64,000 nt of DNA, taken from positions 24,960,824-25,024,823 of the forward strand of contig JASWHV010000007.1 in the NCBI GenBank assembly GCA_030760725.1, read 5' to 3'. Of this stretch, positions 23,949 to 36,036 are shown one piece after another. The first letter of the stretch is position 1. The number at the start of each line of letters is the position of its first letter. This DNA comes from Neostapfia colusana. Taxonomy: Eukaryota; Streptophyta; Magnoliopsida; Poales; Poaceae. A model generated the notes under the pieces. It searched no databases, was not told where the DNA came from, and was given only the letters and a program-made list of their open reading frames with translations. A program made the position numbers and the translations under genes.

Positions 23949-25443
23949 TCAACACTGTCGAAGTGTGCCGTCGACACTTCCTCCCGGCCTGCATCAGGAG
24001 CAACCCGCGAAGGTTCTTTTTCGGAGGGGCTAGTTCTCTCGGGGGGTCACGTTTGTTGTGAGAGGATTAACACAAGGATTTTTACGTGGTTTGGGCCGCC
24101 GGAGCGTAACACCCTACGTCCACGGGAACTGTATTGCTCGGAGCATTGCTTGCTCGCGTATGAGGATGAGTTGGTTGGGTCGCGAACCCCCCTTTTGCAA
24201 CGTTGCCAACCCGAGTCTTTTATACTTCAAGGCTCGGGCGGCTTACAAGGTGGGCCCTGGGGCCCGACAGGTGGCCCCGGGGAGATTTCCTGCCATCTAC
24301 CATATCTTGCAGTGAATGCTGGTAGTTGTCTCTGGCAATGGCTTCTTAGTCGTCGTTCTGCCGTCCTGCCCATGCCGCAAGCTAGGTGTAGTGGTTGATG
24401 ATGGCAGGGACGGCAGGGAACGTCTTATCGTCGTATTTATTGGTCAACAGCTTCTGACATGGTGAGCTTGTCTTAACTGTGACGCGACTGGTCACAGTGC
24501 CACCTGACAGTGACGTGCGCCGCGTCTCCGCGTCTTGGGAAGGCACGTGTCTTGAATGTCTTGATCGGACAAGGCATGACGTGCCTTTACTCCTGTTGCC
24601 TACCGAGCCGGGGTGGGCAGCACGACACGTGGCGCCTTCGGAGCTCACCCCTGCGGAGGGCGTGAGGTCCGGCACTGCTGGCCACGTGGCTGGCCCGGGG
24701 CTCGTCTCTGAGGAGAGGGGAGGCCCGACCCTGCTGGACACGTGGCGCCTTCGGAGCTCACCCCTGCGGAGGGCGTGAGGTCCGGCACTGCTGGCCACGT
24801 GGCTGGCCCGGGGCTCGCCTCTGAGGAGAGGGGAGGTCCGACCCTGCTAGACACGTGGCGATCGGAGCTCACCCCTGCGGAGGGTGTGAGGTCCGACACT
24901 ACTGGCCACGTGGCTGGCCCGGGGCTCGCCTCTGAGGAGAGGGGAGGCCCAGGCCTGCTGGACACGTGGCAACTTCGGAGCTCACCCCTGCGGAGGGCGT
25001 GAGGTCCGGCACTGCTGGCCACGTGGCTGGCCCGGGGCTCGCCTCTGAGGAGAGGGGAGGCTTGGCCCTGCTGGACACGTGGTGACTTTGGAGCTCACCC
25101 CTGCGGAGGGAGTGAGGTCCGGTACTGCTGGCCATGTGGTTGGCCCAGGGGCCCTGCTGGACACGTGGCGCCTTCGGAGCTCACCCCTGTGGAGGGCGTG
25201 AGGTCCGACACTGCTGGCTATGTGGCGCCTTCGGAGCCCACCCCTAGGGAGGGCGTGAGGTCCGGCACAGCTGGTCACGTGGCGCCTTCGGAGCTCACCC
25301 CTGCAGAGGGCGTGAGGTCCGACACTGCTGGCCACGTGGCGCCTTCGGAGCTCACCCCTGCGGAGGGCGTGAGGTCCTTAGGCGGTTTTTCTCCAGTGCG
25401 CGGGGGTACCCGGTACTGAGAGTACCGACAAACACAGTGCTGA
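23949..25443. mobile_element. Palindrome-ended element of uncertain class (Helitron-like or LTR-derived)
   Basis: The ends TTATCAACACTGT (23946-23958) and ACAGTGCTGATAA (25434-25446) are inverted repeats with one mismatch. Each is followed inward by a perfect 7-bp-stem hairpin (GAAGTGT/ACACTTC at the left, CGGTACT-gag-AGTACCG at 25411-25427). Read as a Helitron-like element it starts TC after A (23948) and ends CTGA before T (25444), with the hairpin 12 nt before CTGA. A minus-strand TATAAAAG (24217-24224) downstream of a CACGTG-rich array instead looks like an LTR promoter. Internal GGATTTTTACGTGGTTTGGG and CCTACGTCCACGGG are also LTR-like. No coding gene seen. The class is unresolved. Confidence 0.45.
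24636..25376. repeat. CACGTG/GAGCTC minisatellite, array A
   Basis: About nine units carry GGAGCTCACCCCTGCGGAGG (24639-25370), most preceded by CACGTGGCGCCTTC. The last units are spaced about 57 bp apart; earlier ones are about 113 bp apart because an alternate unit with GGGGCTCGCCTCTGAGGAG is interleaved. Each unit contains the palindromes CACGTG and GAGCTC and a short self-complementary CCTC-GAGG segment. The same family occurs at 42765-43335 and 47285-48005. Confidence 0.9.
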
Positions 25444-25446
25444 TAA

Positions 25447-27128
25447 AAATTCCAAGGTTTTGGAAGAGGTGATATGTGCGGCTGTTCGTACTCTAATTTG
25501 GTTCATAATTGTTTGTTAGCCCAGTGTGCTATTGCCCCTGCTTTATTTACCGGGTTGAAGTATAAGGAATGCCCATGTTTTTAAACATAGGGGTGAAAAT
25601 AGAAATTTGAGGTATGGGGAAAAAATACAAAAGTAGGGGCAATGTAGTTTCATCACACAGAAAAGGCAATATGGAATGCCCCAGAGTTATTGACCTTTGA
25701 AGATCTTCGCAATTAAGGCACAAAATAGCTGACGTACATCCCAGTCAACACCTGACTTCCAGGTTGTTATGTATTTAGAGCTTAACGTTGAAACCTTCCG
25801 TGAGCTTGATTTGGCACTTGCAAAGCGCACAAAACAAAAGTTGCATGAAGCACAAAACGTTGGGGCTGAGCCACAGCCACTCTTCACAGCCGTTGCATGA
25901 ATCCATCCAAGATTGGAGCCCTGGATGGCCAGGTTGTTGTGAGGCACCTTTTTCCTGCCAAGCAGCAACGAGACACCACAGCAAAGTGAATGTGTAAAAC
26001 CATTCCCCTACATGGGCCCTTGATCCCTTTGTTTATTCTCCCATTGGTCGTCGTTAACAACTGCAAAACTTTTCATTGGTTCATCTGGGGTCATATTGTA
26101 CTGTAAAGCATATATTGACGACGACCAATGGGAGAATAAACAAAAATCATGTGATCTTGAAATCTTGTTCAGAACAATCAATATCTGAATCCATTTTATC
26201 AGAATATGCATGATTTTTGTGTACGGTCAAACCAGCTTGACAGAGGAAAAGGCAATGTATCAAACCTGTGACAGGCGCCCCAATGCTAGAATTTCTTGAA
26301 CTATAAAATTAACAAGAAGAGGTTAACTTTGCTAATCGACCTGGATTTGTCTGCTCTTAAACTCCATATGAAACTGCTAAAATGGTACTTGTGACTGCCA
26401 CCGCTATTGGATGAACAATAAGAAAATGAAGTTTCTTCATGCCATGTTTTTGTTCTCAACCTGCTTACTAAACACACACATTTGTCAGGACTTTATTGGG
26501 AATCCCAAACAGCTAAACAATAGGGTTTCACGGGCCTTTTCCAGCACTGCCAAGGGATGGGATTGTCTCCTTCTGCCGTCCTTTTCTTGGTGAGCTGTTG
26601 GCATCGCCCATCCGATAATGCAGCGGTACAGATCATGCATGTGCACTATGCATGCAGGAACGGTGTGTTGTAAGAAACTGAACTGATATTCTGATTCCAG
26701 CCACAATAAATTCTAGATACAAACGGTGGTGGTCAATCCGTATACGTACAACGATCCATACAAATCGTGCATGTGTACTATCCCGTGCATGAACAGTAGA
26801 TTATTAAGAGATTTCGTTCCGATACTGACTGCACAATTTGGTACACAGTGGTCAATTCTTTTTGTAGTTTATTTTTTCTTGAGAAGGTTGTAGTTTACTA
26901 TATTGTTCGCATGGCAAAGAGAGGTAGACTGTCTCATCCATCGACCTCAACTTGGATAGCAATATGCAGTTTTGGACCAATGGCTGGACCATATAACCGG
27001 GACAGCAGGATCCAGTTAGCAATGTAGAAGAACACAAGATCCGAGCCCTGCAAGTGTTAAACAACCTTATCACGATCGGCAGCAGATCAAACTCATATAT
27101 GAACATCATCACTGTAATATCAAATTGT
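25447..27128. other. Intergenic with one exon-like stretch and a perfect inverted repeat
   Basis: At about 25764-25899 (plus) an AG acceptor is followed by a 45-codon open frame ending in a stop. It includes NVETFRELDLALAKRTKQKL and reads like a last exon, but I do not recognise it and no upstream exons are visible. A 26-bp perfect inverted repeat lies at 26028-26144. The rest is AT-rich and featureless to me. Confidence 0.35.
26028..26144. repeat. Perfect 26-bp inverted repeat with 65-bp loop
   Basis: The arm at 26028-26053 (TTTGTTTATTCTCCCATTGG, then TCGTCG) is exactly complementary to 26119-26144. The 65-base loop is AT-rich. The RNA would form a strong hairpin, but perfect arms with no surrounding decay also fit a recent template-switch duplication. 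No transposon ends or target duplication are evident. Confidence 0.9.
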
Positions 27129-27529
27129 TAAATATTAGAGTAAAATGCATCAAAGGTATATGAATTTGTCCAACCGTGTCATCTAGAGACATAAACTTTT
27201 ATTTTACATTTCTACGTACATAAACTTGTCCATTTGTCAATTGGATCTATTAACTTTTTCTTTGCAGTTATAAATGCATGAGCTTTTTAAGTCGTACGCT
27301 ATTATAGGTTCATACCCTTTTACCGAATATTTAAATATAAAGTCAAGACTCTTTGGTTCATGCTGAAGAGGAGCGGTTGACTGCAACCGCTTCTGCTCTG
27401 TGTTGGGGTTCATGCAGAAGCGGCTGCAATCACTATTCCCAACATGACCATGTGGACGCGAGCTCGTCCTAATGATACCTAGTTTATTGTGCTATTTGCA
27501 GTTTGATTTGATACTACAGTAATTGCGAT

Positions 27530-27893
27530 AATAGACGACGGCCTGAAACCGTTGCCTATAATGCTAAAACCGTCGTCTATAGCTTATAGACGACGGTAAA
27601 CACTTATTGATGACGGTTTCCGGCCTTCTATGATTATTAGTCATCCATGAGGTTATAGACGACGCTAACTTCTGGCTGATGTCGATTAGGTACCCCTGCC
27701 ACGTGGCACCTAGTGGAGCTTATAGACCACGGCGGTACGGTGTCTGTCGTCTATAAGGGCTCTTATAGACGACGGGTTTTTTGTGACTGTCGTCTATAAT
27801 TATGGCTTATAGACGACGGTTATTGCTCCACTGTCGTCTATAAATATGGTTTATAGACGAGGGCTAAGCACCAGAACTCGTCGTCTATAAGGC
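27530..27893. repeat. CACTA left subterminal repeats
   Basis: About a dozen copies of TATAGACGACGG or its complement CCGTCGTCTATA, often back to back as CCGTCGTCTATA-n-TATAGACGACGG. Subterminal arrays of this kind are the binding sites of TNPA-type proteins in En/Spm elements (family knowledge). Matching copies lie at the other end of the element. Confidence 0.9.
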
Positions 27894-28194
27894 TCGCAAT
27901 TTAAAAAAATGTTGCCCTGGCTTCGAGGCCAGCCTTGGCTCGATGGCTAGCTCACACAAACAGAAAAGAATATACAGAAGCACAAGCATATACATCAAAA
28001 GAAACATTGCAAACAGTTCAGAAACAATACACGCGACACACGCCACATTACACGCTACCCCGTGCACTACCGGAGTTTGGAAAGTCATCCTCCTGCAGTC
28101 ATCCAAGCGGTGCAAGCTGGGGCGAGGTGTGCGAGCCTTCGTCTCCGATCTCTGTGATTTGCAAGTGTGGTTAGACAAGTTACAAGTATAAACA

Positions 28195-28545
28195 TGCATA
28201 TTTGACTAAATTTAATTATTAAAATATAGAATTGAGCAAGTTAACTAGATTTAGTTATGTTGGAGTAAGTTTGCTCATATTTTAGTAAGTTTGAGCAAGA
28301 TCGACTAAGTTTGAGCAAATTTAACTAGTTTTGGCTATATTTGAGTAAGTTTGAGCAAGTTTGACTAGTTTGAGCAAGTTTATCTAGTTTTGGCTATATT
28401 TAACTAGTTTTGGCTATATTACTCATCATATTTTACTAGATTTGAGCAAGTTTAACTAGTTTGGCTATATTTGATTAGTTTGATCCAATTTTACAGAATT
28501 TGAACAGGTTTAACTATTATTAGCTATTTTGAGTCATTTTGTACC
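28195..28545. repeat. AT-rich minisatellite
   Basis: Degenerate tandem units of roughly 18-40 bp built from TTTGAGCAAG, TTTAACTAG and TTTTGGCTATAT. It lies inside the CACTA element just past the 3' end of the TNPA-like gene. Confidence 0.75.
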
Positions 28546-28559
28546 TGTGCACCTGTCTT

Positions 28560-30475
28560 CGGCACCTGCACCTGCGGCAGCTCCAACGGTGGCGGCACCC
28601 ACTGCGGAAAGACAACTTGTTGTCCCGCGGCCATAGCCTACAAATACGAACCAAATCATTTCACATAGCATTTATATATTAGAAATATTAAGTACAATGG
28701 TCAGAATTTACCTGCATGGCAGCTTGCAACTCAAGCATGTACGAGGTTTGATACTCGTCCCTAGCCCTGAGCACCGCTGTTTGTATCTCGTCCCTAGCCC
28801 TGAGCGCCGCTGCCTGCATCTCGTCCTAAGCCCTCGATGCTTCTTGCGTCCTCTGGAGCTCCTCCCGGACACTCCATAGCTCCAGCTCTTGGGTCATACG
28901 GCTGCTGTTGGACCCACCCTGCTGCGACAAAGAGGCTCTCGAGGAAGGCCGCGCCTGCCTCGAGTCGACCACTCCATCAAAGATGTCTGATCTAAACAAC
29001 GGAGTAAGATTATTAAATTTTCCTATCTCAACGTTCGTGATAGTAAACCAAAAATATCAAAACTCACCGTTCATGGGGTTTCCCACCACTGCTTGCATAC
29101 GCGGCTTCGGGCATAATTGTTGGTGCCTCTCTCAATTATACCCTTCGCCTCGAAGCCTTCGCGCCTCCTACCCATACTTCACCTCGAAATGCAGGAAAAT
29201 AACGTTTTCAGAACTATTAAAGAGAATTTAATTAAGTTAACAAAATAACTTACCAGGCTGCGACGGGTCACGTCCCAAGTGACGCCTCTTCCACACCTCG
29301 ATAGGTGTCGGCTCCCGACCGCTCTCTCGCTCCTATCGGTACGTATTAGCACAATGAAGATGATAAAATTACTTAAAAAATTTGAGTAACACTTACCATC
29401 CGTTTAGCCAGACGTATGTATCCATCCCCACCTAAACGGTGTTTCCATTCCCTCCCTCTATTGTCTCTACGGGCCTGGGACAAATCCTGAAAACCCTAGC
29501 TCGTCCAACGGGCACACAGGGCACGGTACGCGTCCGGACGGACATCAAGCCACGCTACGTTGACCTGCAAACAATTTATTATTATTGGATGAAAATATTG
29601 TTCATAATAGGATAATGAAGCAAAGTAAAATAAGAACTTTATCTCTGCGTATTGCGCCTCCGTCAAGTACTTGTCGACCACGTACTTGAACTGTCCGAGT
29701 TCACCCTAGTCCAGATGCAACTTGAAGTACGACTTGGTAGCTTGAATGCGAGCCGTCGAGGGTGACTGCATCACGAGCTTCCTGGCGTTATTATGGAAGA
29801 CGATACGAGTGTGATCCAGTTGTTGGGCCTCATCCTCCAAACGGTACCGTGCCTATAATAAATTGTATTAAACAAATATTCTTAATCTATAATAGAATTG
29901 TATTACACAAATATTATTTATACTCACCATGAAGTCGTGTCACACAGCCTCCTGGTGGTTGTCGTGGGCAAGGTCCTGGGCCGTATTGTAATCGTTCCAA
30001 GACGTAACAGCTACTCCATTCACTACACCGGGGTAGTGCAAACAGACTAGACGGCCCAAGACACCGTTCACTTGTTGGTGGTGTCCCTGACCACTAAACG
30101 AGATATCATACCAAGACCTGATCGATGATTCTCAATAATTACATATATAAGTCTAAGAATATGTAAATTGAATTGTTAGAGATTTACTTACCTATCGCCA
30201 ACCGAACGAATAACGATCCGATCGTCTGGGTTTGCAGGAGCTGGAGGAGGCTCCTCCGATTTCGTCGCCTCGCAGCCGGCTCAACATCAGGTGACCCAGA
30301 ACTAGGGTCACCCAACTGCACTGGCTTGAAAGCTGGAGGAGGATCCGAATCAGGCTCTGAAGTGATCCCCGGAGCAGGCTCTGAAGCGGTCTCCGGAGTA
30401 GGTTCGAAAAAGTGGTCAGCCTGCGGTGGTTGAAGAGGACTGCTAGTCTCTGAGTCCTCAGACGTAGAGTGCTCC
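28560..30475 (-). pseudogene. TNPA-like CACTA gene remnant
   Basis: On the minus strand, scattered exon-like stretches read as a plant En/Spm-family second protein. They comprise a proline/serine-rich N-terminal part (about 30430-30240), then VLGRLVCLHYPGVVNGVAV-like and FHNNARKLVMQSPSTARI-like segments (30040-29730). Next comes NVAWLDVRPDAYRALCARW (about 29570-29500), and last a coiled-coil-like C-terminus with repeated ALRARDEYQT motifs (28860-28700). Stops interrupt several of these, some perhaps in introns. In En/Spm the TNPA protein binds subterminal repeats and acts with the transposase. The assignment rests on position and motif memory. Confidence 0.6.
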
Positions 30476-30829
30476 TAACAATTTTAAAGATTCATAATAT
30501 AGATTAAAGAATTACTTATATAATTTATGTAATTAAATGATCTTTACCTATCGTGACCGCTGTATGGGTCCGCGTGACGACTCTGTTAGATGGCTCATCA
30601 ACTGAGCCCGTCTAGTCCCGCTAGAGTGACTGCCCTCGAAGGCAAGGGCTATCGGAGGCAGAAAGCCCTGGTGCCTCTGACCCCCGTCGTCGGCTGCTCG
30701 ACGACACCCTGTTGAAACAAAAAATTGCTAATGATTAATAATGAAAGTATAGAAAAGGAAAGAAGAGATGAAGAAAACGTTACTGGTACTCAATTTTAAA
30801 ATTTATCAATATCACGATGATGTAATCTA

Positions 30830-33800
30830 CTCCATAAACAAGACCATCTATCATCTGCCGTAGTTGTTTGCTGTTTTTGTTTTCTCATCTCACGAGTCTC
30901 TAGATCTTCTGCATCTCCAACTAAGTCATCGAGTCCTTGACCAGGCTCGACGATAAAAGAGTCCAACAACTCTTGTTCTTGTTAAACAACATCAACCTCA
31001 TCATCACGGTACCCGACATTATCTGGTGTATATAACCGTTCACGAGGATTCACCTTGTGTATAACTCACCAAGCACTAAACTTTTCGCATGGATAATAGA
31101 GAATACACTTGTTCTACTTGTTGTGCAAGGACGAATGTGTCGCAACCTTATAGTCGGTCCTTGTGTTTGACTTCTACCATGCCAAATTGGTTTTGTCGAG
31201 TTCCATTGTTATGATCAAACCAATCGCAATAAAAAAAGACTATTTTAAGGACTTTATTCCCGACAAAATTGAAATCAAGGATTTTTTTAATAATCCTATA
31301 ATAATCAGTTTCACGTCCTTGTGCATCAATGACCCTCGTCACAACTCCGGTATTAGATGTTGCCGTGAGAGGATGAAAATCTTCAAATTGAATTGAATGA
31401 AATTGGAGCCCATTGACGTCGTATCAACCAAAGCTTTTAACTTTAACGGATTCGTACGACAGTTGTCGCAAATCTTCATGTAACCCTGCTTGTTTTTTGC
31501 ACCGTCCAACATATGACGTTAGAAGACTATTTTATGTTACAAAACATCATGTAATTACTAAGAAAAAAACGTTACATGATCTCGAAACCATGTTTGGAAG
31601 TTGGGCCCTCCATTTACTCCATAATGACATATCAATTGTATTTGCTTACTCGTAGGTTGTTGCTTATATTTCTAATTTTGTTGATCGAACTCACTAAATA
31701 AGAAAAAAATAGAATGATTAGCATAGATGTATAACACAACACGGTAATTAGTATTTATGTTGAACAAACACTTACTAGAAATATTTGTCCATCCCGTCTA
31801 TGTTAGCTTACATGTACAACAAAGCAACTGTCTTTTCATCTATTGAAGCATCGTAGCTCGTCCTACTACCAACAGTGGTGCCTCTCGTCTGAAAAATGTT
31901 GAGGTCGCTACAAGGGGGTTCTTCATCCATAAGGTATCGCAACGTGGAAGCATTAACATTGTTTTCTTATGCAAAATAGACACTTTAAAAGTAACCTATC
32001 CCCTGAAGTGTAAATATTTCAGCGATGCATCCTTCAACCCTTGCCCTATTGTGAACCATTGGTTCCAAACATCTAAGTGCTCTTTCAATGTGGTACATCC
32101 AACGATATTGAACAGGGCCGCCAACTTTAGTTTCATACGGAAGCTGGATTAGGAGATGTTGCATTGGATTGAAGAATCGTGGAGGGAAAATTTTTTCCAT
32201 CTTACATAAAAGCACTGGTATATCTCTTTCCAACTTCTCCGTCATATCCCTTGTGATTTCTTTAGCACAAAGCTATCTATAAAAGTAGCTAAGCTTAGCT
32301 AACACCTTCCAAACCGCATCGTCAAGATAGCTCCAAAACATAACCGGCAGAATTCTTTCCATGATTATGTGATAATCATGACTCTTCAACCCAGTAAGAT
32401 TTTTAGTCTCGATATTCACGGCTCTTCTCAAGATAGCAGCATAGCCGTCTGCGAATTTCAACTTTTAAACCACCTCAAGACTTCTTTATTTTCCTTTGGT
32501 CTAAGACAGAACGAAGTTCGTGGTTTCCTACCAGCTTCGGAGAGTTCAAGATCTGGACGGTTACAAACCTCTGCCAAATCCTTCCAAGCCTTTATATTGT
32601 CTTTCGTTTCGCGCGTCATATCCAAGCATGTGCTTATGATGCATTCGCCCATGTTACGTTCCTGGTGCATGACATCAACGTTATGCATTAGAATTAAGAA
32701 CTTCACAAACGGTAGCTCACATAGTCCACATATATGAGTCCAATTGTGGTCCACTCCGTAACCAAAAAAATATCCAGGACGATCTTAATGTGGCACTAGA
32801 TTGTTCAACGGTACAACAATCTCTGAACCGTTCAGACGCTGTGGTGGTCCCTTTGTTACAACGATATCCTTCTTGAAGGCATTTCTCTACTGCTTGAACA
32901 TGTGATTGGACGGTAACCAACGTCTATGACAATCAAAGTAACATATCTTGCCACCATGACTTAGACGAAAATATTCTGTGTCCGAAGCACATATGAGACA
33001 TTCAAGCGACCATGAGTGCTCCAGCCAGAAAACATGCTGTAAGCTGGAAAATTATGAACAGACCACAAGTGTTCAGCTCAAAGGTTAAATTTTTGTTTTT
33101 TGTAATAGTCGTACGCTTCAATTCCTGTCCATAACATTTTCAACTCTTCAATCAAAGGCTTCAACATCACGTTTAGTCGTGAACTAGGATGATCTGGTCC
33201 AGGTAGAATAAGGCAAAGGAACATGAACTCATACTTCATACAGAGATATGGCAGCAAGTTGTACGGAATAGCGAACACGGGCCAATAAGAGTATGGCGTG
33301 GCGTTTGTACTGAACGATGAGAAACCATCTGTCGCCAACCCGATGCGAATATTTCTCGCATCATTGGCAAATTCTGGATCGAAGCGATCATGCGCCTTCC
33401 ATGTCTCACCGTCGGACGGGTGCGCCATCATTTCGTTTTTCTCACGTACACCTTCTTTGTGCCACCTCATGTGCCCGACTGCTTTTTTAGAGAAACAAAC
33501 ACTTCAACCTAGGTGTGACAGACAAGTAGCGGAGCTGCTTCTGTGCGACTTGAGTCATTACTTTTGCAGCATCGTTATTAACAACTTCGACACATCTCAC
33601 TTTATCACATTTTAATCACTTGTTCTCGTTGGCATGCTCTTTTCAGAAAATCATGCAGTTGTCTGGGCACATATCAATCTTCTTATATTTCATACCAAGA
33701 CCAGAAATCAACTTCTTAGACTAATACATATCTTTAGGCACTTTATGAGATCGTGGAAGGATATCGCTAATCAACTTGATGAGATCATTGTAGCAGTTAT

Positions 33801-34281
33801 TGGAGAAGAAATGCTTAGACTTAATTGCCATAAACCTAGTCATGAAAGTGAGGAGTGTCACTTCAGTGTGTTCATGCAACAACTCTTCTGAAGCTTTGAG
33901 AAGCGTGAAAAACGCTTCAACCTCTGTTGTAGGAGGATCCTCGGCCAATTAAGGATTTATGGCTTCAAGCATCTCGTCCATCCTATCGACCCCCGTTCTG
34001 TCATCCTCATCTCCATCTTGTACAGCTTGAGAAGGTGTGTCACCGTGAAAGGTCCACACCCCATAATGTTGCATGAAACCGTTTCGACACAAGTGGAACG
34101 TCAACGTCACTTTATCGAAACACTTTGCATTCTGCGATCTGGTACATGGGCACCAAACCTTACTATTGTTTGACAACGAAAAAGCTCGTTGTATGAAAGC
34201 ATTCGTCTTGGTGAACCACTCCTCTGAGTGAATCCCATTATTTTTCCAACCAGTATACATCCAAGTGCGATCTTCAGCCAT
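30830..34281 (-). pseudogene. TNP2-like CACTA transposase remnant
   Basis: The minus strand carries, in order: the transposase-associated domain (34281-33950; RTWMYTGWKNNG, WCPCTRSQN); a linker with SKHFFSNNCYNDLIKLISD (33948-33721); the TNP2 catalytic region (33470-33078; RIGLATDGFSSF, YSYWPVFAIPYNLLP, LCLILPGPDHPS) and a continuation at 32754-32458; a DUF4218-like segment (32461-31985; NLTGLKSHDYHIIMERILP, FPPRFFNPMQHLL, VGGPVQYRWMYHIERALR); and a DUF4216-like segment (31342-31148; YYRIIKKILDFNFVGNKVL, FYCDWFDHNNG). Full-length TNP2 proteins exceed 900 residues; here stops and frameshifts break every junction, so no active transposase is expected. Confidence 0.85.
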
Positions 34282-34380
34282 GTTTGAGGGTATACCTTCA
34301 AATCAGACAAATCATTATTAGTTTTATTGTTATGTTATGTAACGGCCCTACAACTAGGCAGATAGATCCTAAACCCACGC

Positions 34381-34576
34381 AAGAGTGACCGAGCAGAGCG
34401 TGCTCATGACGAGACGCGTGGTATAGATCTGAACGAAATTTCAGCAGCATAACCCCGCTGCTCTCTACTGCACGACCGAAAATGGTGCAACAGAGAACAA
34501 CAGGGTAATGCCGTCGAAATCTCGTCAAGATCCAGACCCGCGTCTCATCACAAGCCACGCCCCCTCGGTCACTCCC
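34381..34576. repeat. Foldback inverted repeat upstream of the transposase
   Basis: The left arm, starting GAGTGACCGAGCAGAG, is complementary (roughly three quarters of positions by eye) to the right arm ending CTCGGTCACTC at about 34573. The arms are ~85-90 bp and the centre lies near 34480. It is about 100 bp upstream of the transposase start codon and inside the CACTA element. It could be a MITE or a regulatory hairpin. Confidence 0.6.
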
Positions 34577-34607
34577 AGGCTGTCCAAAAAGGGACAATTC
34601 CAAACTT

Positions 34608-34642
34608 GCACGTCTCACATGCCAATGGCATGTGAGACGTGC
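34608..34642. repeat. 17-bp perfect palindrome arms, 1-nt spacer
   Basis: GCACGTCTCACATGCCA is followed by a single A and then its exact complement. It lies next to the foldback repeat, upstream of the TNP2-like gene. Confidence 0.9.
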
Positions 34643-35335
34643 CGATCCGAAACGGGTGACACATTGTTATAGGTTACGTTGCTCATTTTTGTTTTTAAGT
34701 CATTTACGAGAGAGGAAAGAACGAGAGAAAGAGAGAGAGGAAAGTTAGTCTTAGATGACGATTCCACGTCCGGATCCACTGTCCACTCAAGCGCGTGTGA
34801 TTGACGTCCTCCATCGTCGTTCGCTTCCGTGCCCGTCTTGACGCATATGTAATGATCATGTTGGGTCGGGCCCTAAATGGACCGTGTCGGGCCGGACCCT
34901 AAATAGCTTGTGCCACACTGAGCCGGCCTAACTATTTATATAATAATTTAGCACTTCATCAATCAAAGTAATATTTAAACAATTACGCTACTAATAAAAT
35001 AATTAATAAATAAAACTACAAATGAAACAATAAATCAATTAATTAAATGATTTAAACAACTAATTATTCCATTGTTGAAACGATTTAAACAACTAATTAT
35101 TCTATTACTAAAACTATTTATCCCGGTTGAATCCTAGCCATCGCCCCTCGGGTGGGAGCCAGTGAGCATGCACGCTAGGCTCCTCAGCGCGCCGTCCTCA
35201 TCCGCAGCCGCCGCATCATCCTCCTCCCGCCCCTCCACCGGCGGCTGCCCGCGCCGCGCTTCCTGGAACCCACGCCGTGCCGCAGTGACTCCCGCCTCCA
35301 CGTAGCCACCGCTCTCGCTGTGCGCTCGCGCCGCC

Positions 35336-35712
35336 ATGCAGCCGGCAACGCCCAAGGGGTCAATGGTTCTCTCCGGATTGCTTCAATTCACGGCTCATTT
35401 TTTTCCTTCTAGTCGCGGAGTCCTCACAGGCGCGCGTGTGTTGTGTTTCAGGGAGGGCGGCACGCCGGTGCACGGCGTGTCCAACACGGTCGTCGGGGTG
35501 CTAGGTGAAGGCCAACTCGGGAAGATGCTCTGCCAGGCGGCAAGCTAGATGGGGATCAAAACAATCATCCTAGACCCGCTCGACGGCTGCCCAACAAGCT
35601 CCTTGTGCAACGAGCATGTTCTCAGGAGCTTTAATGACGGTGACACGATCCGTGAATTCGCCAAGAGGTAGACAAAGTTTTGATGGTGTGTGAATGTCGT
35701 CTCAATTGCAGT
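35336..35712 (+). pseudogene. Captured fragment of AIR carboxylase (PurK/ADE2-type)
   Basis: After a possible first-exon end and intron (about 35359-35451, GT...TTTCAG), 35452-35667 encodes the start of the mature enzyme: HGVSNTVVGVLGEGQLGKML, with an in-frame TAG where a residue is expected before MGIKTIILDPLDGCP, then RSFNDGDTIREFAKR. This matches the N-terminal nucleotide-binding motif (GxLGxGQLGRM) of phosphoribosylaminoimidazole carboxylase, a purine-biosynthesis enzyme. A donor-like GTAGAC and an AG acceptor at 35711 follow, after which similarity stops. The segment upstream (35140-35335) is GC-rich and may derive from the transit-peptide exon. It lies inside the CACTA element and is non-functional: truncated and with a premature stop. 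Confidence 0.8.
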
Positions 35713-36036
35713 GTATCTGAAATGCAGCGGGGTGGGGGGCGGGTGGCCGGCGGAGGCCCGAGGAGAACAGGAGTGGAGGAGGGAGGTGTCATACCGGTGT
35801 GGGCTGGGCCGCTGGGCTTGGGGTGGGCTTAGCCTGTTGTACTAAAGCAGGTGTCTGAGGGAACCGTGGAGCATCAAAGAAAACAGAAACAAGAGCTCGT
35901 CCTCTTCCTCGTGAGTTCGCCGCATCTGCTCCGGCAGCACCAGTCCGGCGAGCCGACGACCATGGGACACGACAACGGGAGGCTCTCAGGAGGAGCAAGA
36001 GAGAAATGGCAGACACCACATGGGGAGTCGAACGAG

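Noticed and set aside
24636..25376. CRISPR-like regular repeats
   Set aside because: Units are contiguous and related along their whole length with no unique spacers; this is a eukaryotic minisatellite.
24382..25419. Repetitive open frames in array A
   Set aside because: Same reason: a repeat artefact, open on both strands.
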